Assembly (NCBI RefSeq): GCF_041262525.1
Contig: NZ_JBGCCK010000016.1
Location: 1-64,000 of the forward strand
DNA: 64,000 nucleotides
Origin: Streptacidiphilus sp041262525
Lineage (GTDB): Bacteria; Actinomycetota; Actinomycetes; Streptomycetales; Streptomycetaceae
Direction of reading: 5' to 3'
Positions within the stretch are counted from its first letter, which is position 1. Every line of letters begins with the position of its first letter. The notes under the pieces are model-generated. The model searched no databases, had not been told where the DNA came from, and worked only from the letters and a program-made list of their open reading frames with translations. Position numbers and translations under genes: made by a program. Of the stretch, positions 53,353-62,631 are shown piece after piece.

Positions 53353-55728
53353 TTGGCCTCGCCCACCCATCAGACCGCCGATCACGGCGCCGCCGACCGC
53401 AGAACCGCCGACCGCAGAACCGCAGACCGCGGCTCCGCAGACCACGGCGCCGTGGACGGGACCGTCTTCGACCGTGAGGTCGCGGTCGAGCAGGCCCACC
53501 TCGACCAGGTATACCTCCGCCTCGGCGAGAAGCTCGCCGAGGCGGAGTTCATCCTCGACGACGCCAACCGCAAGTTCATGGCCGGTACCCCCGGCGCGCT
53601 GGCCGAGCGCGACGCCCAGGCGTACCAGGCCGGCCGGCACCTGCAGCGGCTGACCAACGAGTTCGAGGACTTCCTCTTCGGCCGGATCGACCTGCAGCAG
53701 CCGGACCGTCCCGAGGAGGACGGCTTCCCCTCGCAGGCCCCGCTGGACCCGGCCGACCCGGACATCGCCGAGACCCTGCACATCGGCAGGCTCGGGGTGC
53801 TGGACGCCGAGTACGGGCCGCTGGTGATCGACTGGCGGGCCCCCGCCGCCGCGCCCTTCTACCGGGCCACCCCGCGCCAGCCCGGCCGGGTGCTGCGCCG
53901 CCGTGTGATCCGCTCGCGCGGTCGCAAGGTGCTGGGCGTCGAGGACGACCTGCTCCGCCCGGACCTGGAGCCGCGCCTCGACGGCCGGCCCGTCGCCATC
54001 GTCGGCGACGGCGCGCTGATGGCCACGCTCGGCCGGGCGCGCGGACACGCCATGCGCGACATCGTCTCCTCGATCCAGCAGGAGCAGGACGAGGTCATCC
54101 GCGCGCAGGCGGCCGGCGCCACCCTGGTCACCGGCGGTCCCGGCACCGGCAAGACCGCCGTCGCGCTGCACCGCGCCGCCTACCTGCTCTACCACGACCG
54201 TCGCCGCTACGCGGGCGGCATCCTCGTGGTCAGCCCGACCCCGCTGCTGGTCTCCTACACCGAGGGCGTCCTGCCCGCGCTCGGCGAGGAGGGCCAGGTC
54301 GCGATCCGCGCGATCGGCAGCCTGGTCGAGGGCGAGGAGGCCGACCGCTACGACAGCCCCGAGGCGGCCAGGGTCAAGGGCTCCTCGCGGATGCTGCCGC
54401 TGCTGCGCCGCGCCGCCCGTGCCGCGCTCGACAGCAGGGACACCCCCGCCGAGCTGCGCGTCGTCGCGCTGGGCGAGGTGCTGCGACTGGACGCGGAGAC
54501 GCTGCGCCAGCTGCGCCGCGGCATCCTGGGCGGCACCACGCCGGTCAACCTGCTCCGTCCGCGCGCCCGACGGCTGCTGCTGGACGCGCTCTGGGCGAAG
54601 CTCCAGCGCGGCCGGGCCAAGCCGGTGGACCGCTACGAGCGCGAGGAGCAGCAGCGCCAGCGTGAGAGCTTCGACGAGTACGTCAGCGACGAGGACGCCT
54701 TCCTCGACTTCCTGGAGGCCTGGTGGCCGTCGCTGACGCCGCGCCGGGTGCTCGCCACGCTCGCCGACCAGCGTCGGCTCGGCGGGCAGGCGCGCGGCGC
54801 TTTCAGCCGGCAGGAGCTGCGGCTGCTGTCCGACTCCTGGCGCCACCTGGACCGGCAGGGCCGCGGCGGCGTCAGCGCCCACGACGTGGCACTGCTGGAC
54901 GAGCTCCAGACGCTGCTCGGCGAGCCCTACCGGGCACGGGTGCGTGAGGTCGACCCGATGGACCTGCTCACCGGCCTGGACGAGGTCTCCGTCTACGGCG
55001 ACCGGCAGCGCAGGGAGCAGGAGGCGCGCGTCGCGGCGGCCGCCGCCGAGCGGCGCGACTACGCCCACATCATCGTGGACGAGGCCCAGGACCTCACCCC
55101 GATGCAGTGGCGCATGGTCGGCCGCCGCGCCCGCAACGCGACCTGGACCATCGTCGGCGACCCGGCCCAGAGCAGCTGGATCGACCCGGCGGAGGCCCAG
55201 GCGGCGATGGACGAGACGCTGTCCGGAAAGCCGCGTCGCCGCTTCACGCTGACCACGAACTACCGCAACCCGGCGGAAATCGCCGATATCGCCTCGCGCA
55301 TCCTGGCGCAGGCCGCGCCGGGCACCGAGCCGCCGGTCGCGGTGCGCTCCACCGGCGTCGAGCCGCGCTTCGCCGCGGTCGCGCGCGAGGAGGCGCTGGG
55401 CGACGCGGCGCGCGCGGAGGTCCGACGCCTGCTGGAGGAGGTCGAGGGCACGGTCGGCATCGTCGTGCCGATGGAGCGCCGCGAGGAGGCGCGCGGGTGG
55501 ATCAAGGGCCTGGGTGAGCGTGCGGTCGCGCTCGGCAGCCTGGAGGCCAAGGGCCTGGAGTACGACGCGACGGTCGTCGCCGACCCCTCCGGCATCGCCG
55601 GTGAGTCGGACGCGGGCCTGCGCGTCCTCTACGTGGCGCTGACCCGTGCGACGCAGCGGCTGACTGTGCTGAGCGGCCCGCTCGACCTGCCGGACGCGGC
55701 CGGCGTCCCGGCCCTGCTGCACGGCTGA
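53353..55728 (+). CDS. helD: HelD-like RNA polymerase-recycling helicase
   Basis: A 791-aa UvrD/Rep-superfamily protein of the actinobacterial HelD type, which pries stalled RNA polymerase from DNA and, in some members, protects it from rifamycins. An N-terminal coiled-coil follows a short repeat-rich tail. HIGRLGVLDAEYGPLVIDWRAP is typical of the family. Walker A is GGPGTGKTAV (about residues 260-269), motif II is IIVDEAQDLTPMQW, and the C-terminus has LEYDATVV and VALTRATQRL. TTG 53353 has AGGGG 5 nt upstream and is preferred to TTG 53335. The first 30 residues contain tandem TADRR-like units encoded by a 15-bp DNA repeat. Confidence 0.88.
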   Translation: MASPTHQTADHGAADRRTADRRTADRGSADHGAVDGTVFDREVAVEQAHLDQVYLRLGEKLAEAEFILDDANRKFMAGTPGALAERDAQAYQAGRHLQRLTNEFEDFLFGRIDLQQPDRPEEDGFPSQAPLDPADPDIAETLHIGRLGVLDAEYGPLVIDWRAPAAAPFYRATPRQPGRVLRRRVIRSRGRKVLGVEDDLLRPDLEPRLDGRPVAIVGDGALMATLGRARGHAMRDIVSSIQQEQDEVIRAQAAGATLVTGGPGTGKTAVALHRAAYLLYHDRRRYAGGILVVSPTPLLVSYTEGVLPALGEEGQVAIRAIGSLVEGEEADRYDSPEAARVKGSSRMLPLLRRAARAALDSRDTPAELRVVALGEVLRLDAETLRQLRRGILGGTTPVNLLRPRARRLLLDALWAKLQRGRAKPVDRYEREEQQRQRESFDEYVSDEDAFLDFLEAWWPSLTPRRVLATLADQRRLGGQARGAFSRQELRLLSDSWRHLDRQGRGGVSAHDVALLDELQTLLGEPYRARVREVDPMDLLTGLDEVSVYGDRQRREQEARVAAAAAERRDYAHIIVDEAQDLTPMQWRMVGRRARNATWTIVGDPAQSSWIDPAEAQAAMDETLSGKPRRRFTLTTNYRNPAEIADIASRILAQAAPGTEPPVAVRSTGVEPRFAAVAREEALGDAARAEVRRLLEEVEGTVGIVVPMERREEARGWIKGLGERAVALGSLEAKGLEYDATVVADPSGIAGESDAGLRVLYVALTRATQRLTVLSGPLDLPDAAGVPALLHG

Positions 55729-55742
55729 GGCTGGATCAGTAC

Positions 55743-55781
55743 AGCGCGGGCCCCCTACCGATTCGGCAGGGGGCCCGCGCT
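55743..55781 (+). terminator. terminator after helD
   Basis: A perfect 14-bp stem (55743-55756 with 55768-55781); the 11-nt loop holds a further CCG/CGG pairing. Confidence 0.9.
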
Positions 55782-56082
55782 GATTCTCCGTCTGGTACGA
55801 CACCGACCCGCCATGCTCGCCTCGCGGCAAGTGGTCGCTCTAGGCGACTAAGGTTGGGCCCGGGGGCTTGGATCGAGCCGGTGTCGTACAGCCAGAGTAA
55901 CAAAGCTCTTCGGAAACGCATTCCCCTCGCGTGAGAACGCTGGAGAAAGACCCGCCCCGTCTCACCCGCTGTCCGCTTTGCGGAACAACATTTCCGCCTA
56001 CCGGCGAGTAGGTGGGACGATCGTGACGACTCAACCACAGCAGCAGTCGAAGCAGCGCGGGTACAGGAAGAAGGCAACGTCG
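55782..56082 (+). other. 301-bp leader region of the malic enzyme gene
   Basis: No gene is supported. The in-frame extension from 55978 would add 35 residues rich in Gln and Arg that the family lacks. A dyad GCGGAA (55980-55985) / TTCCGC (55992-55997) may be an operator or part of an RNA structure. AAGAAGG near 56067 serves the gene. Confidence 0.45.
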
Positions 56083-57525
56083 ATGGCGGCGGTTCCCAGT
56101 GTCTCCAACTCGATCACGGTGCGACTGGAGGTTCCGGCCCGCGGCAACGCGGTGAGCCAGATCACCACCTCCGTGGAGTCCTCCGGCGGGACCGTGACCG
56201 GCCTCGACGTGACCGCCTCCGGCATCGAGTCGCTGCGCATCGACGTCACCATCGCCGCGATCTCGGTCGCGCACGCCGAGGAGATCGTCGAGAAGCTCCG
56301 CACCATCGAGGGCATCACCATCGGCAAGGTCTCCGACCGCACCTTCCTGATGCACCTCGGCGGCAAGATCGAGATGTCCTCGAAGCTGCCGATCCGCAAC
56401 CGTGACGACCTCTCGATGATCTACACCCCCGGCGTCGCCCGCGTCTGCATGGCCATCGCCGAGAACCCTGAGGACGCGCGCCGCCTCACCATCAAGCGCA
56501 ACAGCGTCGCCGTGGTGACGGACGGCTCGGCGGTGCTGGGGCTGGGCAACATCGGCCCGATGGCCGCGCTGCCGGTCATGGAGGGCAAGGCGGCCCTGTT
56601 CAAGCGCTTCGCGGGCATCGACGCCTGGCCGCTCTGCCTGGACACCCAGGACACCGACGAGATCGTGGCCATCGTCAAGGCGATCGCCCCGGGCTTCGCC
56701 GGCATCAACCTGGAGGACATCTCCGCCCCGCGCTGCTTCGAGATCGAGGCGCGGCTGCGCGAGGCCCTGGACATCCCGGTCTTCCACGACGACCAGCACG
56801 GCACGGCGATCGTTGTGCTCGCCGCGCTGACGAACGCGCTGCAGGTGGTCGGCAAGGACATCAACGAGGTGCGGGTGGTCATGTCGGGCGCGGGCGCGGC
56901 CGGCACGGCGATCCTGAAGCTGCTGATGGCGGCGGGCGTCGAGCACGCGACGGTGGCGGACGTGAAGGGCGTCGTCCACCTGGGCCGCGACGACCTGAAC
57001 GACTCCCTGCGCTGGATCGCGGAGAACACCAACCGCAGCGGCCGCACGGGCTCCCTGAAGGAGGCCGTGCACGGCGCGGACGTCTTCATCGGCGTCTCGG
57101 CCCCGAACGTCCTGGACGGCGACGACATCGCCGCCATGGCGGACGACGCGATCGTCTTCGCCCTGGCCAACCCGGACCCGGAGATCGACCCGGCCGTCGC
57201 CCGGCAGACCGCCGCGGTGGTCGCGACGGGGCGCAGCGACTTCCCGAACCAGATCAACAACGTGCTGGTCTTCCCGGGCGTCTTCCGCGGCCTGCTGGAC
57301 GCTCAGAGCCGCACGGTCAACACGGAGATGATGCTGGCGGCGGCGCGGGCGCTGGCCGCGACGGTGAGCGCGGAGGAGTGCAACGCGAACTACATCATCC
57401 CGAGCGTCTTCCACCCGGACGTGGCGAAGACGGTCGCAGCGGCGGTCCGGGAGGCGGCGCATGCCGCCGGCACGGCGCAGGCGCAGCTGTCTGAGACGGG
57501 CAGCTTTCCCATCGTGACTCCCTGA
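56083..57525 (+). CDS. NAD(P)-dependent malic enzyme with N-terminal ACT domain
   Basis: Oxidatively decarboxylates malate to pyruvate and CO2. The 480-aa product has an ACT-like regulatory domain (residues about 8-82, SITVRLEVPARGNAVSQITT) and a catalytic part with MIYTPGVARVCMAIAENP, FHDDQHGTAIV, the Rossmann loop VMSGAGAAGTAIL, FALANPDPEI and NQINNVLVFPG. This short bacterial form matches the malate oxidoreductase found upstream of hupA in S. coelicolor. ATG 56083 is chosen because MAAVPSVS fits the family and AAGAAGG is upstream. Whether it prefers NAD or NADP cannot be decided by eye. Confidence 0.94.
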   Translation: MAAVPSVSNSITVRLEVPARGNAVSQITTSVESSGGTVTGLDVTASGIESLRIDVTIAAISVAHAEEIVEKLRTIEGITIGKVSDRTFLMHLGGKIEMSSKLPIRNRDDLSMIYTPGVARVCMAIAENPEDARRLTIKRNSVAVVTDGSAVLGLGNIGPMAALPVMEGKAALFKRFAGIDAWPLCLDTQDTDEIVAIVKAIAPGFAGINLEDISAPRCFEIEARLREALDIPVFHDDQHGTAIVVLAALTNALQVVGKDINEVRVVMSGAGAAGTAILKLLMAAGVEHATVADVKGVVHLGRDDLNDSLRWIAENTNRSGRTGSLKEAVHGADVFIGVSAPNVLDGDDIAAMADDAIVFALANPDPEIDPAVARQTAAVVATGRSDFPNQINNVLVFPGVFRGLLDAQSRTVNTEMMLAAARALAATVSAEECNANYIIPSVFHPDVAKTVAAAVREAAHAAGTAQAQLSETGSFPIVTP

Positions 57526-57531
57526 CACTGA

Positions 57532-57670
57532 GGGACGTTGCAACTTCTCAGGGGCGCGAGGAACTGCGCGACAAGCCACCGGCGTGCGGATGGTCCTCAA
57601 TGCGCAGGGCCATCCGCACAGGGTGGTTGCTCGCGCAGTTCCTCGCGCCCCCAAGGAGTTGCAACGTCCC
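57532..57670. repeat. palindromic intergenic repeat, copy 5 (best preserved)
   Basis: Perfect 14-bp terminal inverted repeats GGGACGTTGCAACT (57532-57545) and AGTTGCAACGTCCC (57657-57670) enclose arms GGGGCGCGAGGAACTGCGCG and CGCGCAGTTCCTCGCGCCCC and an inner GGATGG/CCATCC pair. The whole 139 bp can fold as one long imperfect hairpin. The left end begins 6 bases after the malic enzyme stop. Confidence 0.93.
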
Positions 57671-57993
57671 GCTCGGCGGTTCGGTTTTGGGGACTACGCA
57701 CAGCAACCGATACGGTTGCTTCGGCGCGTCGTTTCCGACAGATGCGGAAACGTCCGCCTAAAGTGACCGGCGAGAGTCCGGGCGGAGCCGCTTGGCGCTG
57801 TTCGTGTGACTCTCGCGGGTGCCGGATTCGCTTTACCGGCGGCAGTGGGGGCAGGATTCGTGCTCAGGCACACCCCATCGCCTGTTGGGACGCCACCACA
57901 GCCAAGCTGAACGGTGGGTCGTCCCGGCAGCCGAGGCGGCGGTCCTCCGGGGCAGCCGAGGATCGCAACGCGACAGACCACAATGGAGTACAC
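57671..57993 (+). promoter_or_regulatory. 323-bp upstream region of hupA with two dyads
   Basis: No gene is seen. GCAACCG-ATA-CGGTTGC (57703-57719) and CGTTTCCG-N7-CGGAAACG (57730-57752) are perfect inverted repeats 10 bp apart, suitable for regulator binding or an RNA leader. GGAG at 57984-57987 serves hupA. The promoter could not be located exactly. Confidence 0.5.
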
Positions 57994-58275
57994 ATGAACC
58001 GCAGTGAGCTGGTGGCCGCGCTCTCCGAGCGCGCCGAGGTGACCCGCAAGGACGCGGACGCCGTCCTCGCGGCTTTCGCCGAGGTCGTCGGCGACGTCGT
58101 CGCCAAGGGCGACGAGAAGGTCACCATCCCCGGCTTCCTGACTTTCGAGCGCACCCACCGTGCCGCTCGTACCGCCCGGAACCCGCAGACCGGCGACCCG
58201 ATCAACATCCCCGCCGGTTTCAGCGTCAAGGTCTCGGCGGGCTCCAAGCTCAAGGAGGCCGCCAAGGGCAAGTAA
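57994..58275 (+). CDS. hupA: HU-family nucleoid protein
   Basis: A small histone-like protein that bends and compacts DNA. The 93-aa product starts MNRSELVAALSERAEVTRKDADAV and carries the DNA-arm region RTARNPQTGDPINIPA. It is the short HU type without the Lys/Ala-rich tail of HupS. ATG 57994 has GGAG 6 nt upstream. The gene order malic enzyme - hupA - murA matches S. coelicolor as I recall. A 23-bp-stem terminator follows. Confidence 0.96.
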   Translation: MNRSELVAALSERAEVTRKDADAVLAAFAEVVGDVVAKGDEKVTIPGFLTFERTHRAARTARNPQTGDPINIPAGFSVKVSAGSKLKEAAKGK

Positions 58276-58289
58276 GCCCTAGGCGTCTG

Positions 58290-58339
58290 ACACAGCGAGC
58301 CGGTCACTCCGCGTCAGCGGAGTGACCGGCTCGCTGTGT
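58290..58339. terminator. bidirectional terminator between hupA and murA
   Basis: A perfect 23-bp stem (58290-58312 with 58317-58339) with a 4-nt loop GTCA, followed by TGTTG on the plus strand. It is the longest perfect stem seen in the window apart from the near-equal gdhB palindrome. It sits between convergent genes. Confidence 0.95.
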
Positions 58340-58350
58340 TGTTGCAGAAG

Positions 58351-59682
58351 CTACTTCGCCTCGCTCGGGAGCTCGATGTCCGCGCCCAGCGCCCGCAGTT
58401 TGTCCATGAAGTTCTCGTAGCCGCGGTTGATCAGCGCGATGCCGTGGACCCGCGAGGTGCCCTGGGCGGCGAGGGCCGCGATCAGGTAGGAGAAGCCGCC
58501 GCGGAGGTCCGGGATGACCAGTTCCGCGCCCTGGAGCTTGGACGGGCCCGAGACGACCGCCGAGTGCAGGAAGTTGCGCCGTCCGAAGCGGCACGGCGTG
58601 CCGCCCAGGCACTCCCGGTAGAGCTGGATGTGTGCGCCCATCAGGTTCAGCGCCGAGGTGAAGCCCAGACGGGACTCGTAGACCGTCTCGTGGACGATGG
58701 AGAGGCCGGAGGCCTGCGTCAGGGCCACGACCAGCGGCTGCTGCCAGTCCGTCTGGAAGCCGGGGTGGACGTCCGTCTCCAGCGCGATGGCCTTGAGCTC
58801 GCCCCCCGGGTGCCAGAAGCGAATGCCCTCGTCGTCCACCGCGAAGGCGCCGCCGACCTTCCTGAAGGTGTTCAGGAAGGTCATCATCTCCAGCTGGCGC
58901 GCGCCACGGACGTAGATGTCGCCCTGCGTGGCCAGCGCCGCGCACGCCCAGGAGGCCGCCTCCAGGCGGTCCGGCAGGGCGCGGTGGTTGTAGCCGCCGA
59001 GGCGGTCCACACCCGTGATGAGGATGGTCCGGTCGGTGCCCATCGAAATGATCGCGCCCATCTTCTGCAGCACGCAGATGAGGTCCACGATCTCCGGCTC
59101 GATCGCCGCGTTCGTCAGCTCGGTGACGCCCTCGGCCAGCACCGCCGTCAGCAGCACCTGCTCCGTCGCGCCCACCGACGGGTACGGCAGCTCGATCTTG
59201 CAGCCGCGCAGCCGCTGCGGTGCGGTCAGCACCGTGCCCTGCGGGTGCTTCTCGATGACCGCGCCGAACTGCCGCAGCACGTCGAAGTGGAAGTCCACCG
59301 GGCGTCCGCCGATGTCGCAGCCGCCGAGACCGGGGATGAACGCGTGGCCGAGCCGGTGCAGCAGCGGGCCGCAGAAGAGGATCGGGATGCGCGAGCTGCC
59401 CGCGTGCGCGTCGATGTCGGTGACGTTGGCGCTCTCGACGTAGGTGGGGTCGAGGACGAGCTCGCCCTCCTCCTCGCCGCTGCGCACGGTCACGCCGTGC
59501 AGCTGCAGGAGGCCGCGCACCACCTTCACGTCGCGGATGTCCGGCACGTTGCGGAGCCGGCTCGGCTCGTGGCCCAGCAGCGCGGCCACCATGGCCTTCG
59601 GCACGAGATTCTTCGCGCCGCGGACACGGATCTCGCCTTCCAGCGGCGTACCGCCGTGGACGATCAGGACATCGTCGGTCAT
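58351..59682 (-). CDS. murA: UDP-N-acetylglucosamine 1-carboxyvinyltransferase
   Basis: Adds enolpyruvate to UDP-GlcNAc, the first committed step of peptidoglycan synthesis. The 443-aa product has the N-terminal GAKNLVPKAM substrate segment, the catalytic loop GLGGCDIGGRPVD with Cys122, and the closing RGGFSYLIAALAAQGTSRV. Because the loop has Cys and not Asp, the enzyme should be open to fosfomycin modification, unlike the mycobacterial version. ATG 59682 gives the usual MTDDVLIVHGG start. A second MurA is common in streptomycetes and would lie elsewhere. Confidence 0.96.
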   Translation of the reverse strand: MTDDVLIVHGGTPLEGEIRVRGAKNLVPKAMVAALLGHEPSRLRNVPDIRDVKVVRGLLQLHGVTVRSGEEEGELVLDPTYVESANVTDIDAHAGSSRIPILFCGPLLHRLGHAFIPGLGGCDIGGRPVDFHFDVLRQFGAVIEKHPQGTVLTAPQRLRGCKIELPYPSVGATEQVLLTAVLAEGVTELTNAAIEPEIVDLICVLQKMGAIISMGTDRTILITGVDRLGGYNHRALPDRLEAASWACAALATQGDIYVRGARQLEMMTFLNTFRKVGGAFAVDDEGIRFWHPGGELKAIALETDVHPGFQTDWQQPLVVALTQASGLSIVHETVYESRLGFTSALNLMGAHIQLYRECLGGTPCRFGRRNFLHSAVVSGPSKLQGAELVIPDLRGGFSYLIAALAAQGTSRVHGIALINRGYENFMDKLRALGADIELPSEAK

Positions 59683-59936
59683 GTTCTCGCGATCCTGGGG
59701 TGGTCGGGGAGGCGGACGGTCAAGACAGTTCAAGAGAGTGCACAGGGGTGTGCGCACCCTGAGAGATGGTAGTGGCCCGAACCGTGGTTCCTTACGGGCG
59801 GGAAATGGCTGCTTCCCTGGCCGGAGTGCAAATGGGCCCTTTACGGCTGTGGGGAAGCTCTCACTCCGCGTACCGGGGCAGAGCCCGCTGCGCGTTCTGA
59901 CGCCGCGCGGCGGCCGGTTGCGGGATCATGTCTGGC

Positions 59937-60506
59937 ATGACGGAGCCCGTCTCGCTCACGGGCCGCCTGCTGGTGGCCACGCCCGCACTGACCGATCCGA
60001 ACTTCGACCGGGCGGTCGTGCTGCTGCTCGACCACGACACCGAGGGCACCCTCGGCGTCGTACTGAACCGGCCGACGCCGGTGGAGGTGGGCGCGGTGCT
60101 GGAGTCCTGGGCGGAGCTGGCCGGGGCGCCGGCCGTCGTTTTCCAGGGCGGACCTGTCGGTCTCGACTCCGCGCTGGCGCTGGCCGTCGTACCGGGGGAG
60201 CAGGGCGAGGAGGAGGTGCTCGGCTGGCGCCGGGTGCACGGGGCGATCGGTCTGGTGGATCTGGAGGCCCCGCCGGAGCTGCTCGCCGCCGAGCTCGGCG
60301 CGCTGCGCGTCTTCGCGGGCTACGCGGGCTGGGCGCCCGGTCAGCTGGAGGACGAGCTGCTGGAGGGCGCCTGGTACGTCGTGGACTCCGAGCCGGGCGA
60401 CGTCTCCGCGCCGGACCCCGAGCGGCTGTGGCGCGCGGTGCTGCGCCGCCAGCGGGGCGAGCTGGCGCTGGTGGCGACCTATCCCGACGATCCCAGCCTG
60501 AACTGA
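59937..60506 (+). CDS. YqgE/AlgH-family protein
   Basis: A 189-aa protein with LTGRLLVATPALTDPNFDRAVVLLLDH and GTLGVVLNRPTP near the N-terminus, FQGGPVGLDS and a GYAGWAPGQLEDEL segment. These are all signatures of the YqgE/AlgH (DUF179) family. Its biochemical role is not established. ATG 59937 gives the standard start; ATG 59928 would add three residues. No ribosome-binding site is clear. It is divergent from murA across 254 bp. Confidence 0.93.
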   Translation: MTEPVSLTGRLLVATPALTDPNFDRAVVLLLDHDTEGTLGVVLNRPTPVEVGAVLESWAELAGAPAVVFQGGPVGLDSALALAVVPGEQGEEEVLGWRRVHGAIGLVDLEAPPELLAAELGALRVFAGYAGWAPGQLEDELLEGAWYVVDSEPGDVSAPDPERLWRAVLRRQRGELALVATYPDDPSLN

Positions 60507-60561
60507 CTCGCGGATCGAACCGAGTGGCGGCCCGAGCCGACCCGGACGGGGCGGTCCCAAT

Positions 60562-60567
60562 TAGACT
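60562..60567 (+). promoter_or_regulatory. -10 element of a likely leaderless gene
   Basis: TAGACT ends 8 bases before ATG 60576 and there is no ribosome-binding site, so the message probably starts at the ATG. Confidence 0.5.
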
Positions 60568-60575
60568 TGCGCGTC

Positions 60576-60872
60576 ATGAGCACCCTTGAGCCCGAGCGCG
60601 TCACCGGCACCGGTACCGGCACGTTGGTCGAGGAGGTCCCGCAGACCTCCCACGGCGACGGCGACCACGAGCGCTTCGCCCACTACGCCGACAAGAACAA
60701 GATCATGGAGAGCGCGCTCTCCGGCACGCCTGTGGTCGCGCTCTGCGGCAAGGTCTGGGTGCCGAGCCGCGATCCGAAGAAGTACCCCGTCTGTCCCCTC
60801 TGCAAGGAGATCTGGGAGGGCATGACCCCGGGTGGCGACAAGGGCAAGGACAAGGGCGACAAGGGCAAGTAA
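60576..60872 (+). CDS. DUF3039-family small protein
   Basis: A 98-aa protein. The conserved core HERFAHYADKNKIMESALSGTPVVALCGKVWVP and YPVCPLCKEIWE matches the actinobacterial DUF3039 family. The cysteines in LCGK and CPLC probably bind zinc. The C-terminus is a Lys/Gly/Asp repeat tail (GDKGKDKGDKGK). The function is unknown. ATG 60576 directly follows a -10 box. Confidence 0.88.
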   Translation: MSTLEPERVTGTGTGTLVEEVPQTSHGDGDHERFAHYADKNKIMESALSGTPVVALCGKVWVPSRDPKKYPVCPLCKEIWEGMTPGGDKGKDKGDKGK

Positions 60873-60896
60873 GGGTCCTTGACGACAAGGGCCTTT
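60871..60896 (+). terminator. terminator after the DUF3039 gene
   Basis: An 11-bp stem with two G-T pairs, AAGGGTCCTTG (60871-60881) / CAAGGGCCTTT (60886-60896), with loop ACGA. It overlaps the stop codon. Confidence 0.65.
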
Positions 60897-60937
60897 CGTA
60901 GCTGGTCCTCGCGGTGGTGGCGCGGCAGGATGAGGCC

Positions 60938-62542
60938 ATGCACCTCATACCCGCGCCGCTGTCCCTCGCCCAGCCCGCCGGGGCGGGCTCGTTCGCTCTC
61001 ACCGACGCGACCGCGCTCGGTGGTGGTCCGGGCACCGAGGGCGTCGCCGCCTGGCTGCGCACCGAGCTCGGCGCGGCGACCGGCCTGCCGCTGCTGCCCG
61101 CCTCCGGTCCGGGCGGCATCCGGCTCACGCTCGACGAGGGTGACCTGGCCGCCGAGGGCTACCGCCTCGTCGTGGACGCGGAGGGCGTCGCGCTCAGCGG
61201 TGGCAGCGCCGCCGGGCTCTTCTGGGGTGCGCAGACGCTGCGTCAGCTGCTCGGGCCGCAGGCGTACCGGCGGGCGGCGGTGCGGCCGGAGGACGGCTGG
61301 GCGCTGCCCTTCGTCACCGTGCAGGACGCGCCGCGCTTCGGCTGGCGCGGGGTGCTGCTGGACGTCGCCCGGCACTTCCTGCCCAAAGCGGACGTGCTGC
61401 GCTACCTGGACCTGCTGGCCGCCCACAAGCTCAACGTGCTGCACCTGCACCTGACCGACGACCAGGGCTGGCGCGTCGAGATCGAGCAGTACCCGCGGCT
61501 GACCGAGGTCGGCGCGTCCCGCGAGCGCTCGATGGTCGGCTTCCGCGACGGCAACCGCCGCGACGACCGTCCGCACGGCGGCTACTACACCCGGGACGAC
61601 CTGCGCGAGATCGTGGCGTACGCCGCCGCCCGGCAGATCACCGTCGTCCCGGAGATCGACATTCCCGGCCACTCGCAGGCCGCGATCGCCGCCTACCCCG
61701 AGCTCGGCAACCGCGACGTCGTGGACACGACCGCGTTGCAGACCTGGACGGACTGGGGCATCAACCCCAATGTGCTCAACGTCGAGGACGCGACGCTGCG
61801 CTTCTACGAGAACGTTCTCACCGAAATCCTGGAAATCTTCCCCTCCAGCTTCGTGCACCTCGGCGGCGACGAGTGCCCCAAGGAGCAGTGGCGCGCCAGC
61901 GCCGCGGCGCAGGCGCGGATCAAGCAGGAAGGGCTGGCCGACGAGGACGAGCTGCAGAGCTGGTTCATCCGCCACTTCGACCGCTGGCTCGCGGAGCGCG
62001 GGCGACGCCTGATCGGGTGGGACGAGATTCTTGAAGGCGGCCTGGCTCCCGGCGCGGCGGTGTCGTCCTGGCGGGGCTACGAGGGCGGGATCGCCGCCGC
62101 GCAGGCGGGACATGACGTCGTGATGTGTCCGGAGCAGTACGTCTACCTGGACCATCGCGAGTCCGACGGCGCGGATGAGCCGATCCCGGTGGGTTACGTC
62201 CGCACGCTCGAGGACGTCTACCGCTATGAGCCGCTGCCGCCGCAGCTGCGTCAGGACGCCGAGGCGGCCGGGCACGTGATCGGCACTCAGGCGAATCTCT
62301 GGACCGAGTTCATGGACGACGGACGCGAGGTCGACTACCACGCGTTCCCGCGCCTGGCCGCGTTCGCCGAGGTCGCCTGGTCCGAGCTGCCGCGCGAGCC
62401 GGAGGCACGCGACTTCCCCGGTTTCGCCGCGCGGATGCGGACCCACTACGCCCGCCTCGACGCCCTCGGCGTCGACTACCGGCGGCCGGAGGGTCCGCGT
62501 CCGTGGCAGCGCCGTCCGGGCGTACTCGGCCGACCGCTGTAG
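60938..62542 (+). CDS. GH20 beta-N-acetylhexosaminidase
   Basis: A 534-aa glycosidase that removes terminal GlcNAc or GalNAc. The N-terminal alpha/beta domain (about residues 1-125) leads into the TIM barrel with RGVLLDVARHF, HLHLTDDQGWR, EIDIPGHSQA and the catalytic pair Asp311-Glu312 in LGGDECPK. No signal peptide is visible, so the enzyme is probably cytoplasmic and acts on imported chitin or peptidoglycan oligosaccharides. ATG 60938 has AGGATGAGG upstream; ATG 60914 would add eight residues. Confidence 0.94.
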   Translation: MHLIPAPLSLAQPAGAGSFALTDATALGGGPGTEGVAAWLRTELGAATGLPLLPASGPGGIRLTLDEGDLAAEGYRLVVDAEGVALSGGSAAGLFWGAQTLRQLLGPQAYRRAAVRPEDGWALPFVTVQDAPRFGWRGVLLDVARHFLPKADVLRYLDLLAAHKLNVLHLHLTDDQGWRVEIEQYPRLTEVGASRERSMVGFRDGNRRDDRPHGGYYTRDDLREIVAYAAARQITVVPEIDIPGHSQAAIAAYPELGNRDVVDTTALQTWTDWGINPNVLNVEDATLRFYENVLTEILEIFPSSFVHLGGDECPKEQWRASAAAQARIKQEGLADEDELQSWFIRHFDRWLAERGRRLIGWDEILEGGLAPGAAVSSWRGYEGGIAAAQAGHDVVMCPEQYVYLDHRESDGADEPIPVGYVRTLEDVYRYEPLPPQLRQDAEAAGHVIGTQANLWTEFMDDGREVDYHAFPRLAAFAEVAWSELPREPEARDFPGFAARMRTHYARLDALGVDYRRPEGPRPWQRRPGVLGRPL

Positions 62543-62631
62543 CGGGCGTCGTAGTCCCGACCCCCGCCCGCACCCTTCGGTCGGTGTGCCACAGTGGTGC
62601 TTCCACGCCACCACAGGAGGGTGCGCAGCAG

